Of a stretch of DNA of 64,000 nt, positions 36,000-44,898 are shown piece after piece. Position 1 is the stretch's first letter, and each line of letters begins with the position of its first letter. Position numbers and translations under genes: made by a program. Below the pieces are notes generated by a model. That model searched no databases and had not been told where the DNA came from. It saw only the letters and a program-made list of their open reading frames with translations. Where the stretch lies: NCBI RefSeq assembly GCF_013385825.1, contig NZ_JACAPG010000023.1:222396-286395 (forward strand), given 5' to 3'. The DNA comes from Pseudomonas reactans (GTDB lineage Bacteria > Pseudomonadota > Gammaproteobacteria > Pseudomonadales > Pseudomonadaceae).

Positions 36000-37035
36000 G
36001 CTCTGGATTCCTTGAGGTGGTGGCGTGATCGGCGTAATGCCGAGCCAGGATTAGGTCGTTGGCGTCATGCTCGGGCTTGCCGAGCCAGGTGTTGAAGCCC
36101 AGGCGGAACTGACCATTGAGTTGCAGCGCCGGCACTTCGGATTGTTGCAAAACCAGGTTGAGGTCCCAGTCCAGTTCATGGCCCAGGTACTCGGCCACCC
36201 ACGCCACCAGCTCGTTGAACGGCTGGTGGCCAGGCAGCATGCCCATGTAGTCATCCAGCGTGAGCGGCCCCAGGCGGATGCGGAACTTGTGCTGGCGGTC
36301 CCACACGAAACTGCCCAGGCAAAAGTCCACGCCCAGGCGGTTGGCGCTCACGCTGACGCGGCTGCGCTCGGGCAGTTCCAACCATTGGCCGACGTACTCT
36401 TCAATCTCCACCGGCAGGCCGAAGTACTCGCTGAGAATCGCTTTCAGACCGTCTGGATAGCGGGTTTGCGCCGACAGGTGGCCGCTGTAATGCAGCTTCG
36501 CGGTGTCCGGGATGAGCCCCTGATTCAGCAGGCTCGGCATACCGCGTCCACTCAGGGCGGCGAGGCGCGCGGACCAGTAATCATCGTCCGGGCGGTCGTG
36601 GCTGACCGTCGGCCGCGCCTCGGCCCACGCCCGGTAAAACAGGCTGAGCAGGCGATGGTGGAACACGTCCAAAAACTGTTTGCTGGTGCTGTCGGCGTTG
36701 TTGCGCTGACGCTCGCGCACGTACTCGGTGATGTGCAGCGGCAGCGGGCCATTGGGGCCGCCCAGGCCGAAGAAGAATTGCTCTAGCCGCGCCGGCTTGC
36801 CGTCGCCACCGGGATCGACCGAGGCCAGGGTGGCCGGCGCAAAGGTGCAATCAGCCTGCTGGCCCAGGCGCAACGGGTCATCCGCCAGGCGCAGGGAATG
36901 ACCCAGGCGCGGCAGGCCCGGCGATTCGCACTCGATACGCCGCAGCGCCTGGAAGAAATCGTATTCCCAGGGCTCCTGATGCATCGCATCCAGGGTACTC
37001 ACAGGGTCGGACGCCGTCCGGGCTTGGCTTTCCAT
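35992..37035 (-). CDS. tssG: T6SS baseplate protein TssG
   Basis: This 347-residue baseplate subunit (ImpH/VasB family) forms the wedge with TssE and TssF. Family landmarks are PWEYDFFQALRRIECESPG, RLEQFFFGLGGPNGPLPLHITEY and the later LGVDFCLGSFVWDRQHKFRI with LTLDDYMGMLPG. The ATG at 37035 overlaps tssF by 37 bases; the Met 17 codons later would remove the overlap and is a possible alternative. It overlaps clpV at its 3' end. Confidence 0.95.
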   Translation of the reverse strand: MESQARTASDPVSTLDAMHQEPWEYDFFQALRRIECESPGLPRLGHSLRLADDPLRLGQQADCTFAPATLASVDPGGDGKPARLEQFFFGLGGPNGPLPLHITEYVRERQRNNADSTSKQFLDVFHHRLLSLFYRAWAEARPTVSHDRPDDDYWSARLAALSGRGMPSLLNQGLIPDTAKLHYSGHLSAQTRYPDGLKAILSEYFGLPVEIEEYVGQWLELPERSRVSVSANRLGVDFCLGSFVWDRQHKFRIRLGPLTLDDYMGMLPGHQPFNELVAWVAEYLGHELDWDLNLVLQQSEVPALQLNGQFRLGFNTWLGKPEHDANDLILARHYADHATTSRNPEHG

Positions 37036-38858
37036 CGCATGATCTCGCCGCGTTCGGTGGTACGGATCACCGTCTCGGTAAAGCTGTTGATCGACACGTA
37101 GCGTGCCAGGAAGCGTTCCAGCACCGCACCGAGCAGGAACACGCCGGTGCCGCGAAACGCGTTTTCATCGAATTCCAAGGTGATTTCCAGGCCACGGCCA
37201 AACACGATCGGGCCGGGCATCGGCAAACGTCGGGTCACGGCTTTGCTGCTGACCTCGCGCAGGCCTTCGATCTGCAATTGCAGGGCGGCGTCGTTGCTGT
37301 CGCCGTACAGGCGCAGCAGTTCGCGCAAGGCCGCCGCGCCTTGGCCCTGTTCGCTCAGGGACAGGTAGTTGAGCGACAACTGGCTGATCAAGCGCCAGGC
37401 CTTGGCGTCATGGGCATGGCTGGCGCGCGGGCGGCTCGGGCCTGCCACACAACGCACGGACAGCACCGGGGCGCTGTCGGCCAGGGTGAAGTCGGTCTTG
37501 CCGTTGCCAATGCTCATGAACAGGGGCAAGTCGCGGTTGGTGCACAGCGCCGTCACGCCGAGTTGGCGCAGGTCATGGCCGTAGGGCGCTTGGCGGCTGT
37601 CCACCAGGCTGACAAAGGTCTCGCTGCCCACATAGGTGGAGCGTGGACCGTTGCGGCGCTGGTCGCTGGATAAGACGCGGGGCTCCCGGCGTACGGTGTA
37701 ATAGGCCTGATCACGGCCGTAGCGCGACGGATCACGCACGGCATAGAACGGCAAAAACGGCTGCTCCGGCCCGGTACCGTGACCGGTGATGCCGCTCAAC
37801 GAGTGAATCTCGAAGTCCATCGGCCGCGTGCGGTCGGCGATCACATGGTGTTCGTTGACCCGGTCGGACAAGTGGATGCGGTCGACGCGCTTGGGGAACA
37901 GGTTGATTGCCGGCGTACAGAACGGCAGGAATTGCGCCGCGCCGACACTGCCTTCCAAGCTTGGCTCATGACGGTCGAACAACACGATCAGCTCCAGCTC
38001 CTGGCCGTCGCAGCGTTTGACCGCACGGCTCAGTTCAGCGAACTCGACGAACAGGTAACGGTGGGGCAGGGCGAAGTATTCCTGCAACAGGCGATAGCCC
38101 TGGAACGCGCGTGCGACCACCGGCATGGCGGCGTCGGCATCGTCAAAACCACGGGAGCGCAGTGCATCCTGCGGCAGGCGTTCGACCCAATCGCCACCCG
38201 GCTTGCGTGCAAACACCGCGCAGGCGTTGCCCAGCAGTTGTTCGTAGAGGCGGAATGGTTGCTCGTCGGCACCGCTGAGATAGAGCGGCAGGTTATCCAG
38301 GTCGAGGCTGTTGAACGGTAATTCGGCGCCGGTGCGCAGGGTCAGGCGCAGGCCGGCCTTGGCTTTCGGCTCACTGGCCGCCAGGCGACCCAACACGGCG
38401 GCAGGGTTGCCGAAGTATTCGGCATTGCTCACCTGCAACGGCCACAGCGTCACCGGGTGCGCGGTGCGGTACTCGCAGCAGGTCTGGGTTTCGCGGCCCA
38501 GCGCAGCACGCAATACGGTGTCGCGGGGCAGCGGGAAACCACTGGCCAGCGAACCTTCATCCGGGTCGGTCTGCAATTGCACCACGGTCATCGACGGCGT
38601 GGGTGCCAGGTAATGCGGGTAGGCGATTTCCAGCAGGTTGTGGGTGAAGGTCGGGTACTCGGCGTCGAGCTTGAGCTGCACGCGGGCCGTGAGGTAGGCA
38701 AAGCCCTCGAGCAAACGTTCGACGTACGGGTCGGCGCAGTCCATACCGGACAGGGTCAGCCGACTGGCGATCTTCGGGTATTCCTTGGCGAACTCGGCGG
38801 CGCTTTCGCGCACGTGGTGCAGTTCCTGGTTGTACAGCTCCAGCAGGCGCGGGTTCAT
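36999..38858 (-). CDS. tssF: T6SS baseplate protein TssF
   Basis: This is a 619-residue ImpG/VasA-family wedge subunit. It begins MNPRLLELYNQELHHVRESA with EFAKEYPKIASRL, the hallmark start of TssF, and contains DPYVERLLEGFAYLTARVQ soon after. The frame is open 33 codons further upstream, but the conserved start is at 38858, where it overlaps the tssE stop codon (ATGA). With TssE and TssG it builds the baseplate from which the sheath grows. Confidence 0.96.
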   Translation of the reverse strand: MNPRLLELYNQELHHVRESAAEFAKEYPKIASRLTLSGMDCADPYVERLLEGFAYLTARVQLKLDAEYPTFTHNLLEIAYPHYLAPTPSMTVVQLQTDPDEGSLASGFPLPRDTVLRAALGRETQTCCEYRTAHPVTLWPLQVSNAEYFGNPAAVLGRLAASEPKAKAGLRLTLRTGAELPFNSLDLDNLPLYLSGADEQPFRLYEQLLGNACAVFARKPGGDWVERLPQDALRSRGFDDADAAMPVVARAFQGYRLLQEYFALPHRYLFVEFAELSRAVKRCDGQELELIVLFDRHEPSLEGSVGAAQFLPFCTPAINLFPKRVDRIHLSDRVNEHHVIADRTRPMDFEIHSLSGITGHGTGPEQPFLPFYAVRDPSRYGRDQAYYTVRREPRVLSSDQRRNGPRSTYVGSETFVSLVDSRQAPYGHDLRQLGVTALCTNRDLPLFMSIGNGKTDFTLADSAPVLSVRCVAGPSRPRASHAHDAKAWRLISQLSLNYLSLSEQGQGAAALRELLRLYGDSNDAALQLQIEGLREVSSKAVTRRLPMPGPIVFGRGLEITLEFDENAFRGTGVFLLGAVLERFLARYVSINSFTETVIRTTERGEIMRWKAKPGRRPTL

Positions 38859-39370
38859 GGGCGTCTCCGCTGGTCGGCATTCACGACACGCACGTGGCCG
38901 GACTCCAGGTCGAGATCGGTTTGCAGCAGCAGGCGCAACGGCACCGGCTGTGCCCACAGGTCGCCTTCGATCTCGAAACTCAGCGCGTTATGGTTCATCT
39001 CGCCATGGCCGACGCGGGCTTTGACGCGCAGGGTGTGGCGCAGAATGCGCGGTTCAAAGGTGGCGATAGCCTGGTAGATCAAGGCCTCCAGCGCCTTGAT
39101 ATCCACACTGGAAACACTGTTGCCCGCCAGCGCCGGCAGGCCGTAGTTGACCACCGACGTACCGGCCGGTGTGTGCAACGTGGCGTCGGTATCGAGCAAC
39201 GACGTGGTGTTGAGCAGCCACGCCAGGTCGCGCAGCACCGAGGCTTTCAATTGGGTCAGGGACAGCACGCGTTTGTCGGCGCTTTCCTTGGGGTTGGTTG
39301 GATCGTCGTCAGTCAACCGGTCCAACAGGGACGGTTGCAGACGGTCGCGGGAAGCGATTTCAGTGACCAC
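38855..39370 (-). CDS. tssE: T6SS baseplate protein TssE (gp25-like)
   Basis: This is a 171-residue protein with a gp25 fold: RDRLQPSLLDRLTDDDP at the start, SVLRDLAWLLNTTSLLD, VVNYGLPALAG and the IYQAIATFEPRILRHTLRV helix-strand that pairs with the sheath. The preferred start is the GTG at 39370, giving MVTEIASRDRLQ with GGAG 8 bases upstream. The ATG at 39442 would add 24 unconserved residues and collide with the hcp end. In P. aeruginosa tagJ lies between hcp and this gene; here the gap is only 78 bases. Confidence 0.92.
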   Translation of the reverse strand: MVTEIASRDRLQPSLLDRLTDDDPTNPKESADKRVLSLTQLKASVLRDLAWLLNTTSLLDTDATLHTPAGTSVVNYGLPALAGNSVSSVDIKALEALIYQAIATFEPRILRHTLRVKARVGHGEMNHNALSFEIEGDLWAQPVPLRLLLQTDLDLESGHVRVVNADQRRRP

Positions 39371-39448
39371 CAAAGCGGCTCCACGGACGGGTTGTGAGAG
39401 GGACAAGTGGGCTGCGGCCGTGGCGCGAAGCCACGGCCTCAAGGGCTA

Positions 39449-39937
39449 TCAGCGCTTGGTGTTGGAACGGATGTTCCAGCCAAACTTGATCGCGCCGCCG
39501 TCTTTGGTGCCGTCGGCTTTCTGCGGCTGGTAGTCGACCATCACTTGGGCGAAGTTCAGGGTGACGTTCTCGGTCAGGCGGTCATCGGTGCCCGAACCGC
39601 CGGTGCTGAGGGAGGTCACCAGCACTTCTTCCAGGTTGATCACCATGTACTCGACCTGGCTTTCGCCACCGGCCTTGCGCACGGTCAGCTTGACCTTGTC
39701 GATGTGCTTGCCGCTGGCACAGTGCATCATCAGGTTCGGCGAGGCCTTGTCGACGTACTTGGTCAGCGACAGGTCCTGGATATTCACCTTGCCCGCGCCG
39801 CCGCCACCGCCCACGTGCATGTTGCCGGACTGGGCCATGCCCCAGCTCCAGTTCAGCACGTCGATTTCGTCCTTGTGGGCCTTGTCCATGGACTCGCCCT
39901 TGATGTCGCCGATCTTGATGAAAATATCAACAGCCAT
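39449..39937 (-). CDS. hcp: T6SS tube protein Hcp
   Basis: This 162-residue Hcp1-type protein forms hexameric rings that stack into the inner tube. Landmarks are MAVDIFIKIGDIKGES at the start, a Gly-rich loop NMHVGGGGGAGKVNIQDL, KYVDKASPNLMMHCASGKHI and NVTLNFAQVMVDYQPQ. AGGGAGAAAAC precedes the ATG at 39937; nine more codons upstream are open but not conserved. It is isolated from tssC by a REP pair, which may allow separate, high expression. Confidence 0.97.
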   Translation of the reverse strand: MAVDIFIKIGDIKGESMDKAHKDEIDVLNWSWGMAQSGNMHVGGGGGAGKVNIQDLSLTKYVDKASPNLMMHCASGKHIDKVKLTVRKAGGESQVEYMVINLEEVLVTSLSTGGSGTDDRLTENVTLNFAQVMVDYQPQKADGTKDGGAIKFGWNIRSNTKR

Positions 39938-39988
39938 GTTTTCTCCCTGTGTGGTCTCAGCCACGATATTTGGTTAACGCCGTGTCCC

Positions 39989-40054
39989 TGTAGGAGCCGG
40001 CTTGCCGGCGATGGCGTCCTCAAGATCGCCATCGCCGGCAAGCCGGCTCCTACA
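39989..40054. repeat. REP pair (GCCGGC type) between tssC and hcp
   Basis: TGTAGGAGCCGGCTTGCCGG and the reverse complement ending CCGGCTCCTACA are joined by a short spacer containing ATGGCG/CGCCAT, so the whole element can fold into one long hairpin. It lies in the gap between tssC and hcp and may process or stabilise the hcp transcript. Confidence 0.9.
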
Positions 40055-40071
40055 AAGGGCGATGCGGGTTC

Positions 40072-41568
40072 TTACGCGCTTTTCGCCGAAGGCAGCTTCG
40101 ATACCAGGCGCAACGACACCGTCAGCCCTTCAAGCTGATAGTGCGGGCGCAGGTAGAACTTGGAGTTGTAGTAACCCGGGTTGCCTTCCACTTCTTCCAC
40201 GATCACTTCGGCAGCCGCCAATGGGTGCTGGGCCTTGGTGGTTTCGGTGGAGTGCGCAGGGTCACCGTCCACGTAGTTGAGGATCCAGTCCTGCAACCAG
40301 CGCTGCATTTCGTCCTTCTCTTTGAAGGAACCGATCTTGTCGCGCACGATGCACTTCAAGTAGTGGGCGAAACGGCAGGTGGCGAACAGGTACGGCAGGC
40401 GTGCGGCCAGGTTGGCGTTGGCGGTGGCGTCCGGGTCATCGTATTCGGCCGGTTTCTGCAACGACTGGGCGCCAATGAACGCGGCGAAGTCGGTGTTTTT
40501 CTTGTGCAGCAGCGGCATGAAACCGTTCTTCGCCAGCTCCGCTTCACGGCGGTCGCTGATGGCGATTTCGGTCGGGCACTTCATGTCCACGCCACCGTCA
40601 TCGGTAGGGAACGTGTGCGCCGGCAGGTTTTCCACTTCACCGCCAGACTCGATGCCACGGATGCGCGAGCACCAGCCGTAGTGTTTGAACGAACGGTTGA
40701 TGTTCACTGCCATCGCGTACGCGGCGTTGGCCCAGGTGTATTTGGAGCTGTCGGCACCGTCGGTGTTTTCTTCGAAGGCGAAGGCTTCCACCGGATCCGT
40801 CTTGGCGCCGTACGGCAGGCGCGCCAGGAAGCGCGGCATGGTCAGGCCGATGTAGCGCGAGTCTTCCGATTCACGCAGCGAACGCCAGCCCGCGTATTCC
40901 GGGGTGGTGAAGATCTTGGTCAGGTCGCGCGGGTTCGACAGTTCCTGCCACGAGCCCATGCCCATCACAGTCGGCGACGCCGCAGCGATGAACGGCGAGT
41001 GCATCGCTGCGCAGACTTTCGACAGTTCGCCCAGCAGTTCCACGTCCGGTGGCGACTGGTCGAAGTAGTAGTCGCCCACCAGGCAGCCGTAGGGTTCGCC
41101 GCCGAACTGGCCGTATTCTTCTTCGTACATCTTCTTGAAGATCGGGCTCTGGTCCCACGCGGTGCCTTTGAATTTCTTCAGGGTCTTGTGCAGGTCCGGC
41201 TTGGAGATGTTGAGCACGCGGATCTTCAGTTGCTCATCGCTCTCGGTGTTGTTGACCAAGTAGTGCAGGCCACGCCAGGCGCTTTCCAGCTGCTGGAAAT
41301 CCTGGTGATGGATGATCTGGTTGACCTGGGCGGTCAGCTTGGCGTCGATGGCGGCGATGATCGATTCGATCGACTTGATCGCGTCATTGGACACCAGGTC
41401 GGTCTGCGCCAGAGCCTGTTCGGCCAAGGTGCGCACCGCGGTTTCCACGGCTTCGCGGGCACGCTCGGTCTTGGGCTTGAACTCTTGCAGCAGCAGGTTG
41501 GCGAACTCGCTGGCTTCTTCGGTGGCACCCAGGATCTGGCTGCCTTCGCGGGCGGTATTGTCGGTCAT
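40072..41568 (-). CDS. tssC: T6SS sheath large subunit TssC
   Basis: This is a 498-residue EvpB/VipB-type sheath protein. It starts MTDNTAREGSQILGATEEAS and contains VNQIIHHQDFQQLESAWRGL, GEPYGCLVGDYYFD, SPFIAAASPTVMGM and the C-terminal YYNSKFYLRPHYQLEGLTVS. It polymerises with TssB into the contractile sheath and is recycled by ClpV. It starts 2 bases after the tssB stop, so the pair is tightly coupled. Confidence 0.97.
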   Translation of the reverse strand: MTDNTAREGSQILGATEEASEFANLLLQEFKPKTERAREAVETAVRTLAEQALAQTDLVSNDAIKSIESIIAAIDAKLTAQVNQIIHHQDFQQLESAWRGLHYLVNNTESDEQLKIRVLNISKPDLHKTLKKFKGTAWDQSPIFKKMYEEEYGQFGGEPYGCLVGDYYFDQSPPDVELLGELSKVCAAMHSPFIAAASPTVMGMGSWQELSNPRDLTKIFTTPEYAGWRSLRESEDSRYIGLTMPRFLARLPYGAKTDPVEAFAFEENTDGADSSKYTWANAAYAMAVNINRSFKHYGWCSRIRGIESGGEVENLPAHTFPTDDGGVDMKCPTEIAISDRREAELAKNGFMPLLHKKNTDFAAFIGAQSLQKPAEYDDPDATANANLAARLPYLFATCRFAHYLKCIVRDKIGSFKEKDEMQRWLQDWILNYVDGDPAHSTETTKAQHPLAAAEVIVEEVEGNPGYYNSKFYLRPHYQLEGLTVSLRLVSKLPSAKSA

Positions 41569-41570
41569 GA

Positions 41571-42077
41571 TTACTGATCCCCTGCAGGCTTCGGCGCGCT
41601 GGCAAGTGCCTGGAGCAGTGCCGGGTCCTTGATCGCCTTCATGATGATTTCTTCAGCGCCGGTCTTGCCGTCCATGTAGGTCAGCAGGTTGGCCAGTTGG
41701 GTGCGGGCTTCGAGCAGTTGGTTCAGCGAGTCGACCTTACGGGCCACGGCGGCCGGGCTGAAGTCGTCCATGCTTTCGAAGGTGATGTCCAGGCTCAGGT
41801 TGCCTTCGCCGGTCAACTCGTTCGGTACGTGGAACGCCACGCGCGGCTGCATCGCCTTGAGGCGCGAGTCGAAGTTGTCGACGTCCACTTCAAGGAACTT
41901 GCGGTCGGCCACCGGCGCCAGAGGCTCGGCGGGCTTGCCGGCGAGGTCGGCCATCACGCCCATCACGAAGGGCAGTTGGACCTTTTTCTCGGCGCCGTAA
42001 AGCTCGACGTCGTACTCGATCTGCACTCGAGGCGCGCGGTTGCGCGCGATGAATTTCTGAGAACTTTGCTTCGCCAC
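41571..42077 (-). CDS. tssB: T6SS sheath small subunit TssB
   Basis: This is a 168-residue VipA-type sheath protein with SSQKFIARNRAPRVQIEYDVE at the start, ELPFVMGVMADLAG-like segment (VQLPFVMGVMADLAG), RKFLEVDVDNFDSRLKAM and LLTYMDGKTGAEEII. It starts with GTG with AGGAG 8 bases upstream. It interlocks with TssC in the contractile sheath. Confidence 0.97.
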   Translation of the reverse strand: MAKQSSQKFIARNRAPRVQIEYDVELYGAEKKVQLPFVMGVMADLAGKPAEPLAPVADRKFLEVDVDNFDSRLKAMQPRVAFHVPNELTGEGNLSLDITFESMDDFSPAAVARKVDSLNQLLEARTQLANLLTYMDGKTGAEEIIMKAIKDPALLQALASAPKPAGDQ

Positions 42078-42131
42078 GTTGCTGCTCCTGGTCGCTTGAG
42101 CGACGGTGTTGTTACTGCACAGTCGGGCGGT

Positions 42132-43151
42132 TTATTCGCCGTCCGGGCCGCGCAGGTTTTCAAATTGGGACATGCCGTCGGGAATCAGATTGCGCACGAT
42201 GGCCGCGAAGTCGGCGTGCACCAGATGCTTCGCCCGGTTCAACAGCACCGGCAGCGGGCTCGAGGGCTCGTGCCGGGTGTAGTACGCAAGGATCTTGTCG
42301 AGGCTGCGCAGCACGTCGTCGCGGCTGGCGATATCGCCAACCGGGCGCGGTGCTGCGGGCGCAGCGGCGAAGTCGGCCGAGGGGGCATTGTCGTCACTGA
42401 CGGCCTCGGGTTCGCTGCTACTGTCGGTGCCGGGCACCGCTTGATTGAGGATCTGCAACGCTTGTTTGAGCGGTTGCTTCAAGGCACTGAGGTCAACGCC
42501 CTGGGCAGAACCGACCTGATCGTTGACCTGCCGTTCGATGGCTTCACACGCCGCACGCGCCGCAATCAGCGAGTCGCGGGTGGCTTGCAGGTGCTCGGGG
42601 TCGCTGTCGAGGAACGCGGCGTTGAGCTGCTGGGCGCCGAGTTGCTCGTCGGGGAAGCTCAACAGGCCACTGGCGTTGAGCGCCGCGCGCAGGCTCACGG
42701 GCCCGAAAGTGCGCGAACGCGTGAGGATGCTTTCACGCAGCAAGCGAATGTTGGTGTCGCAGGTCAGGCCGGTGAGGGCGTTGATGCGCACGGTGGGGTC
42801 GTTGTCGTCGTCGGCATCCAGGCGCGGGTGCAGGTCGGCCCAGTAATCGCGCAGCAACGCGTCGATCAGCGTCAGTGCTTCGGCAAGGCCCGCCACACCC
42901 TGGAGGGCGAGGGCGCTTTGCAGCAGGAAATGGGTGATGCGCAAGTCTTTGCTGCGCGCGAGCAAGTCGAGGCTTTGCTGCTGGATGCTGCGCCATTCCG
43001 GCGGTTCAGCGGGCAGGATGGAGTCGCCCATGCTGCGCTCGGGTTGGCCCTTGGCATCACGCTCCAATTGCAGAAATTGCGCGTCATATTCCATGTCTTC
43101 GCCACAGGGCGAAGTCGCGGAAACGGCGGTGAGCAGCAACGGCACATCCAC
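42132..43151 (-). CDS. tssA: T6SS cap/baseplate-assembly protein TssA
   Basis: This 339-residue protein has the ImpA N-terminal domain (VSATSPCGEDMEYDAQFL, then LLDLLARSKDLRITHFLLQ) and a variable C-terminal part with a PR-rich linker before the last helical segment (DVLRSLDKILAYYTRHEPSSP). TssA primes sheath and tube assembly at the baseplate. The GTG at 43151 gives the family's MDVPLLLTAVSATSP beginning and has AGGGAG 11 bases upstream; the ATG at 43196 adds 15 unconserved residues. It is the first gene of the minus operon. Confidence 0.93.
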   Translation of the reverse strand: MDVPLLLTAVSATSPCGEDMEYDAQFLQLERDAKGQPERSMGDSILPAEPPEWRSIQQQSLDLLARSKDLRITHFLLQSALALQGVAGLAEALTLIDALLRDYWADLHPRLDADDDNDPTVRINALTGLTCDTNIRLLRESILTRSRTFGPVSLRAALNASGLLSFPDEQLGAQQLNAAFLDSDPEHLQATRDSLIAARAACEAIERQVNDQVGSAQGVDLSALKQPLKQALQILNQAVPGTDSSSEPEAVSDDNAPSADFAAAPAAPRPVGDIASRDDVLRSLDKILAYYTRHEPSSPLPVLLNRAKHLVHADFAAIVRNLIPDGMSQFENLRGPDGE

Positions 43152-43545
43152 TGAATTTGATCTCCCTATCAGCCCGTTAGATGGCGGGCAATTCATGCAT
43201 TAGTTGCGCGAGGAACTTTGCATGTTTTCTTGGTCATATAAGCAAGATGCCACTAATGTGCCATCACTGGTATTCAAGAAGTTGTGCATTTTTGGTGTAG
43301 TACTTATGCCTTGTCAAGGTAAGCTATTCGCCCTCTGTGACAGATGTGCGGTGCTTAACAACCTGCGCGACTGGTGGGTCGAACGACGCACCGGGACAGG
43401 ATTTTTGTCATAGAGCCCAGTTAAGATCAGCGATCATGCTGGCATTGGCAGGTTTTAGACGGTCGATTGCTCGACCTGATGGCGATATCCCGGGAGGCGC
43501 TGTCCTGGGAATCGACCGCGCGCGAAGTATCAGCAAGGAGGCAAG
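43152..43545. promoter_or_regulatory. AT-rich divergent control region of the T6SS operons
   Basis: This 394-base spacer separates tssA (leftward) from the fha gene (rightward) and must hold both promoters. The left half is AT-rich (25 of 60 G+C in 43201-43260), unlike the coding DNA on either side. The right half has GGTCGA-TTGC-TCGACC at 43461-43476, a perfect 6-bp inverted repeat that could be an operator. Both start sites have ANGGA motifs overlapping the ribosome-binding site (AAGGAGG at 43535-43541 plus; AGGGA at 43163-43167 minus), the type of site bound by RsmA/RsmE. No convincing sigma-54 promoter was found. Confidence 0.6.
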
Positions 43546-44841
43546 ATGTCGCTGTGTTTGACTATCACTAGTTATCACAAGATTACCCCTGGGCAGTGCT
43601 CCGAAAAGTCCATGAGTCAGGGCTCGATGGCTATTGGCCGCAGTTCCGATAATGACTGGGTATTGCCTGACCCAGAGCGCCTGGTCTCCTCGCAACATTG
43701 CGTTATTCAATACAAAGATGGTCGTTATTATCTAACGGATAACAGTACAAACGGAGTGGAGTTGGTTAACGCCGGTATTCGTTTGCGTAGAGGTAATAGC
43801 GAGCTGTTGCAAGATGGCGAGTTGATCCGCATCGGCGATTACGAGATTCAGGCGCGTATCGATTTCAACGTGCAGGCCGTCGACAGCCAGCCGTTTGCCG
43901 GCGATTCACCGAACAGCTTTGAAGCGCTGATGGGCGCCGTGGCGAACAAGCCTGCTCCGGTGCCGGTGATCGCGCCGCAGTTCCAGGGCGCTTCGTCGAT
44001 GGACACGCTGCCGGACCTGTTCGACTTCCTCAGCCCCACTGCTGTGCCGCCGCCGACCGTGCCGGACCATGTGCCGTCCGAGCAGCATGACTTCCGTCCG
44101 CCGACGCCGGTTGCGCTCGAGAAACCCGTGGTTTCGGGCTCGGTGATTCCCGAGGATTGGGACCTGTTTGGCGATGCACCTGCGTCCGTTGCACCACCGC
44201 CCGCACCGGTCATTCAGCCGCCACCTGCGGTCGAGCCTGTGGCAAACACTCAGCAAACCGACCTCCTGCAAGCCTTTCTGCGCGGCGCTGGCCTCGATCA
44301 ACTGCGCCTGGACAAAGCCCAGGCCGAGGCCCAGATGGAAAACATCGGCCGCAGCTACCGCCTGATGGTCGAAGGCCTGATCGACGTGTTGCGTGCCCGC
44401 GCCAGCCTCAAGGGCGAGTTCCGCATGCAGCAGACCATGATCCAGCCCGCTGAAAACAATCCGTTGAAATTCGCCCCGAATGCCGACGAAGCGTTACTGC
44501 TTTTGCTTCGCCACGGTAACCAAGCGTTTATGGCGCCGGATGCCGCCGTGCGTGACAGTTTCAACGATCTGCGCGCCCACCAACTGGCGGTGATGGCAGG
44601 CGTGGAAGCGGCGATCAAACACCTGCTCACGCGCTTTGAGCCAGCACAACTGGAAGAGCGCATGGGCAAGCCCGGCGGGCTCTCGAGTATTTTCAACGGC
44701 TCACGCCAAGCCCAGTACTGGCAGCAGTTCACCGAGCTCTACAGCAATATTTCCCGCGAGGCCCAGGAAGATTTCCAGGACCTGTTCGGTCGTGAATTCA
44801 GCCGGGCCTACGAAGAGCACAGCACACGACAGCGTCGATAA
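43546..44841 (+). CDS. tagH: T6SS FHA-domain scaffold protein (Fha1/TagH)
   Basis: This is a 431-residue protein. The N-terminal FHA domain (about 20-90) has the phosphothreonine-binding residues GRSSDNDWVLPD, SSQHCVIQY and LTDNSTNGVEL. A Pro-rich linker (about 130-230) leads to the C-terminal T6SS FHA domain (about 235-431, QTDLLQAFLRGAGLDQLRL...). When threonine-phosphorylated components are made by PpkA it promotes assembly; PppA reverses this. It is first in the plus operon, with AAGGAGG 4-5 bases upstream of the ATG. Confidence 0.93.
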   Translation: MSLCLTITSYHKITPGQCSEKSMSQGSMAIGRSSDNDWVLPDPERLVSSQHCVIQYKDGRYYLTDNSTNGVELVNAGIRLRRGNSELLQDGELIRIGDYEIQARIDFNVQAVDSQPFAGDSPNSFEALMGAVANKPAPVPVIAPQFQGASSMDTLPDLFDFLSPTAVPPPTVPDHVPSEQHDFRPPTPVALEKPVVSGSVIPEDWDLFGDAPASVAPPPAPVIQPPPAVEPVANTQQTDLLQAFLRGAGLDQLRLDKAQAEAQMENIGRSYRLMVEGLIDVLRARASLKGEFRMQQTMIQPAENNPLKFAPNADEALLLLLRHGNQAFMAPDAAVRDSFNDLRAHQLAVMAGVEAAIKHLLTRFEPAQLEERMGKPGGLSSIFNGSRQAQYWQQFTELYSNISREAQEDFQDLFGREFSRAYEEHSTRQRR

Positions 44842-44898
44842 AACCGCGCCGCAACACATGGATAAACGGATAGCTAAACACGTCATTGAGGACGCAGG

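Noticed and set aside
33243..36095. 950-codon plus-strand open frame opposite clpV
   Set aside because: Antisense shadow of clpV: no recognisable domain, skewed composition, no ribosome-binding site.
43439..43455. Sigma-54-like promoter (CTGGCA...) upstream of fha
   Set aside because: The GG element is present but the TTGC element is missing at the correct spacing.
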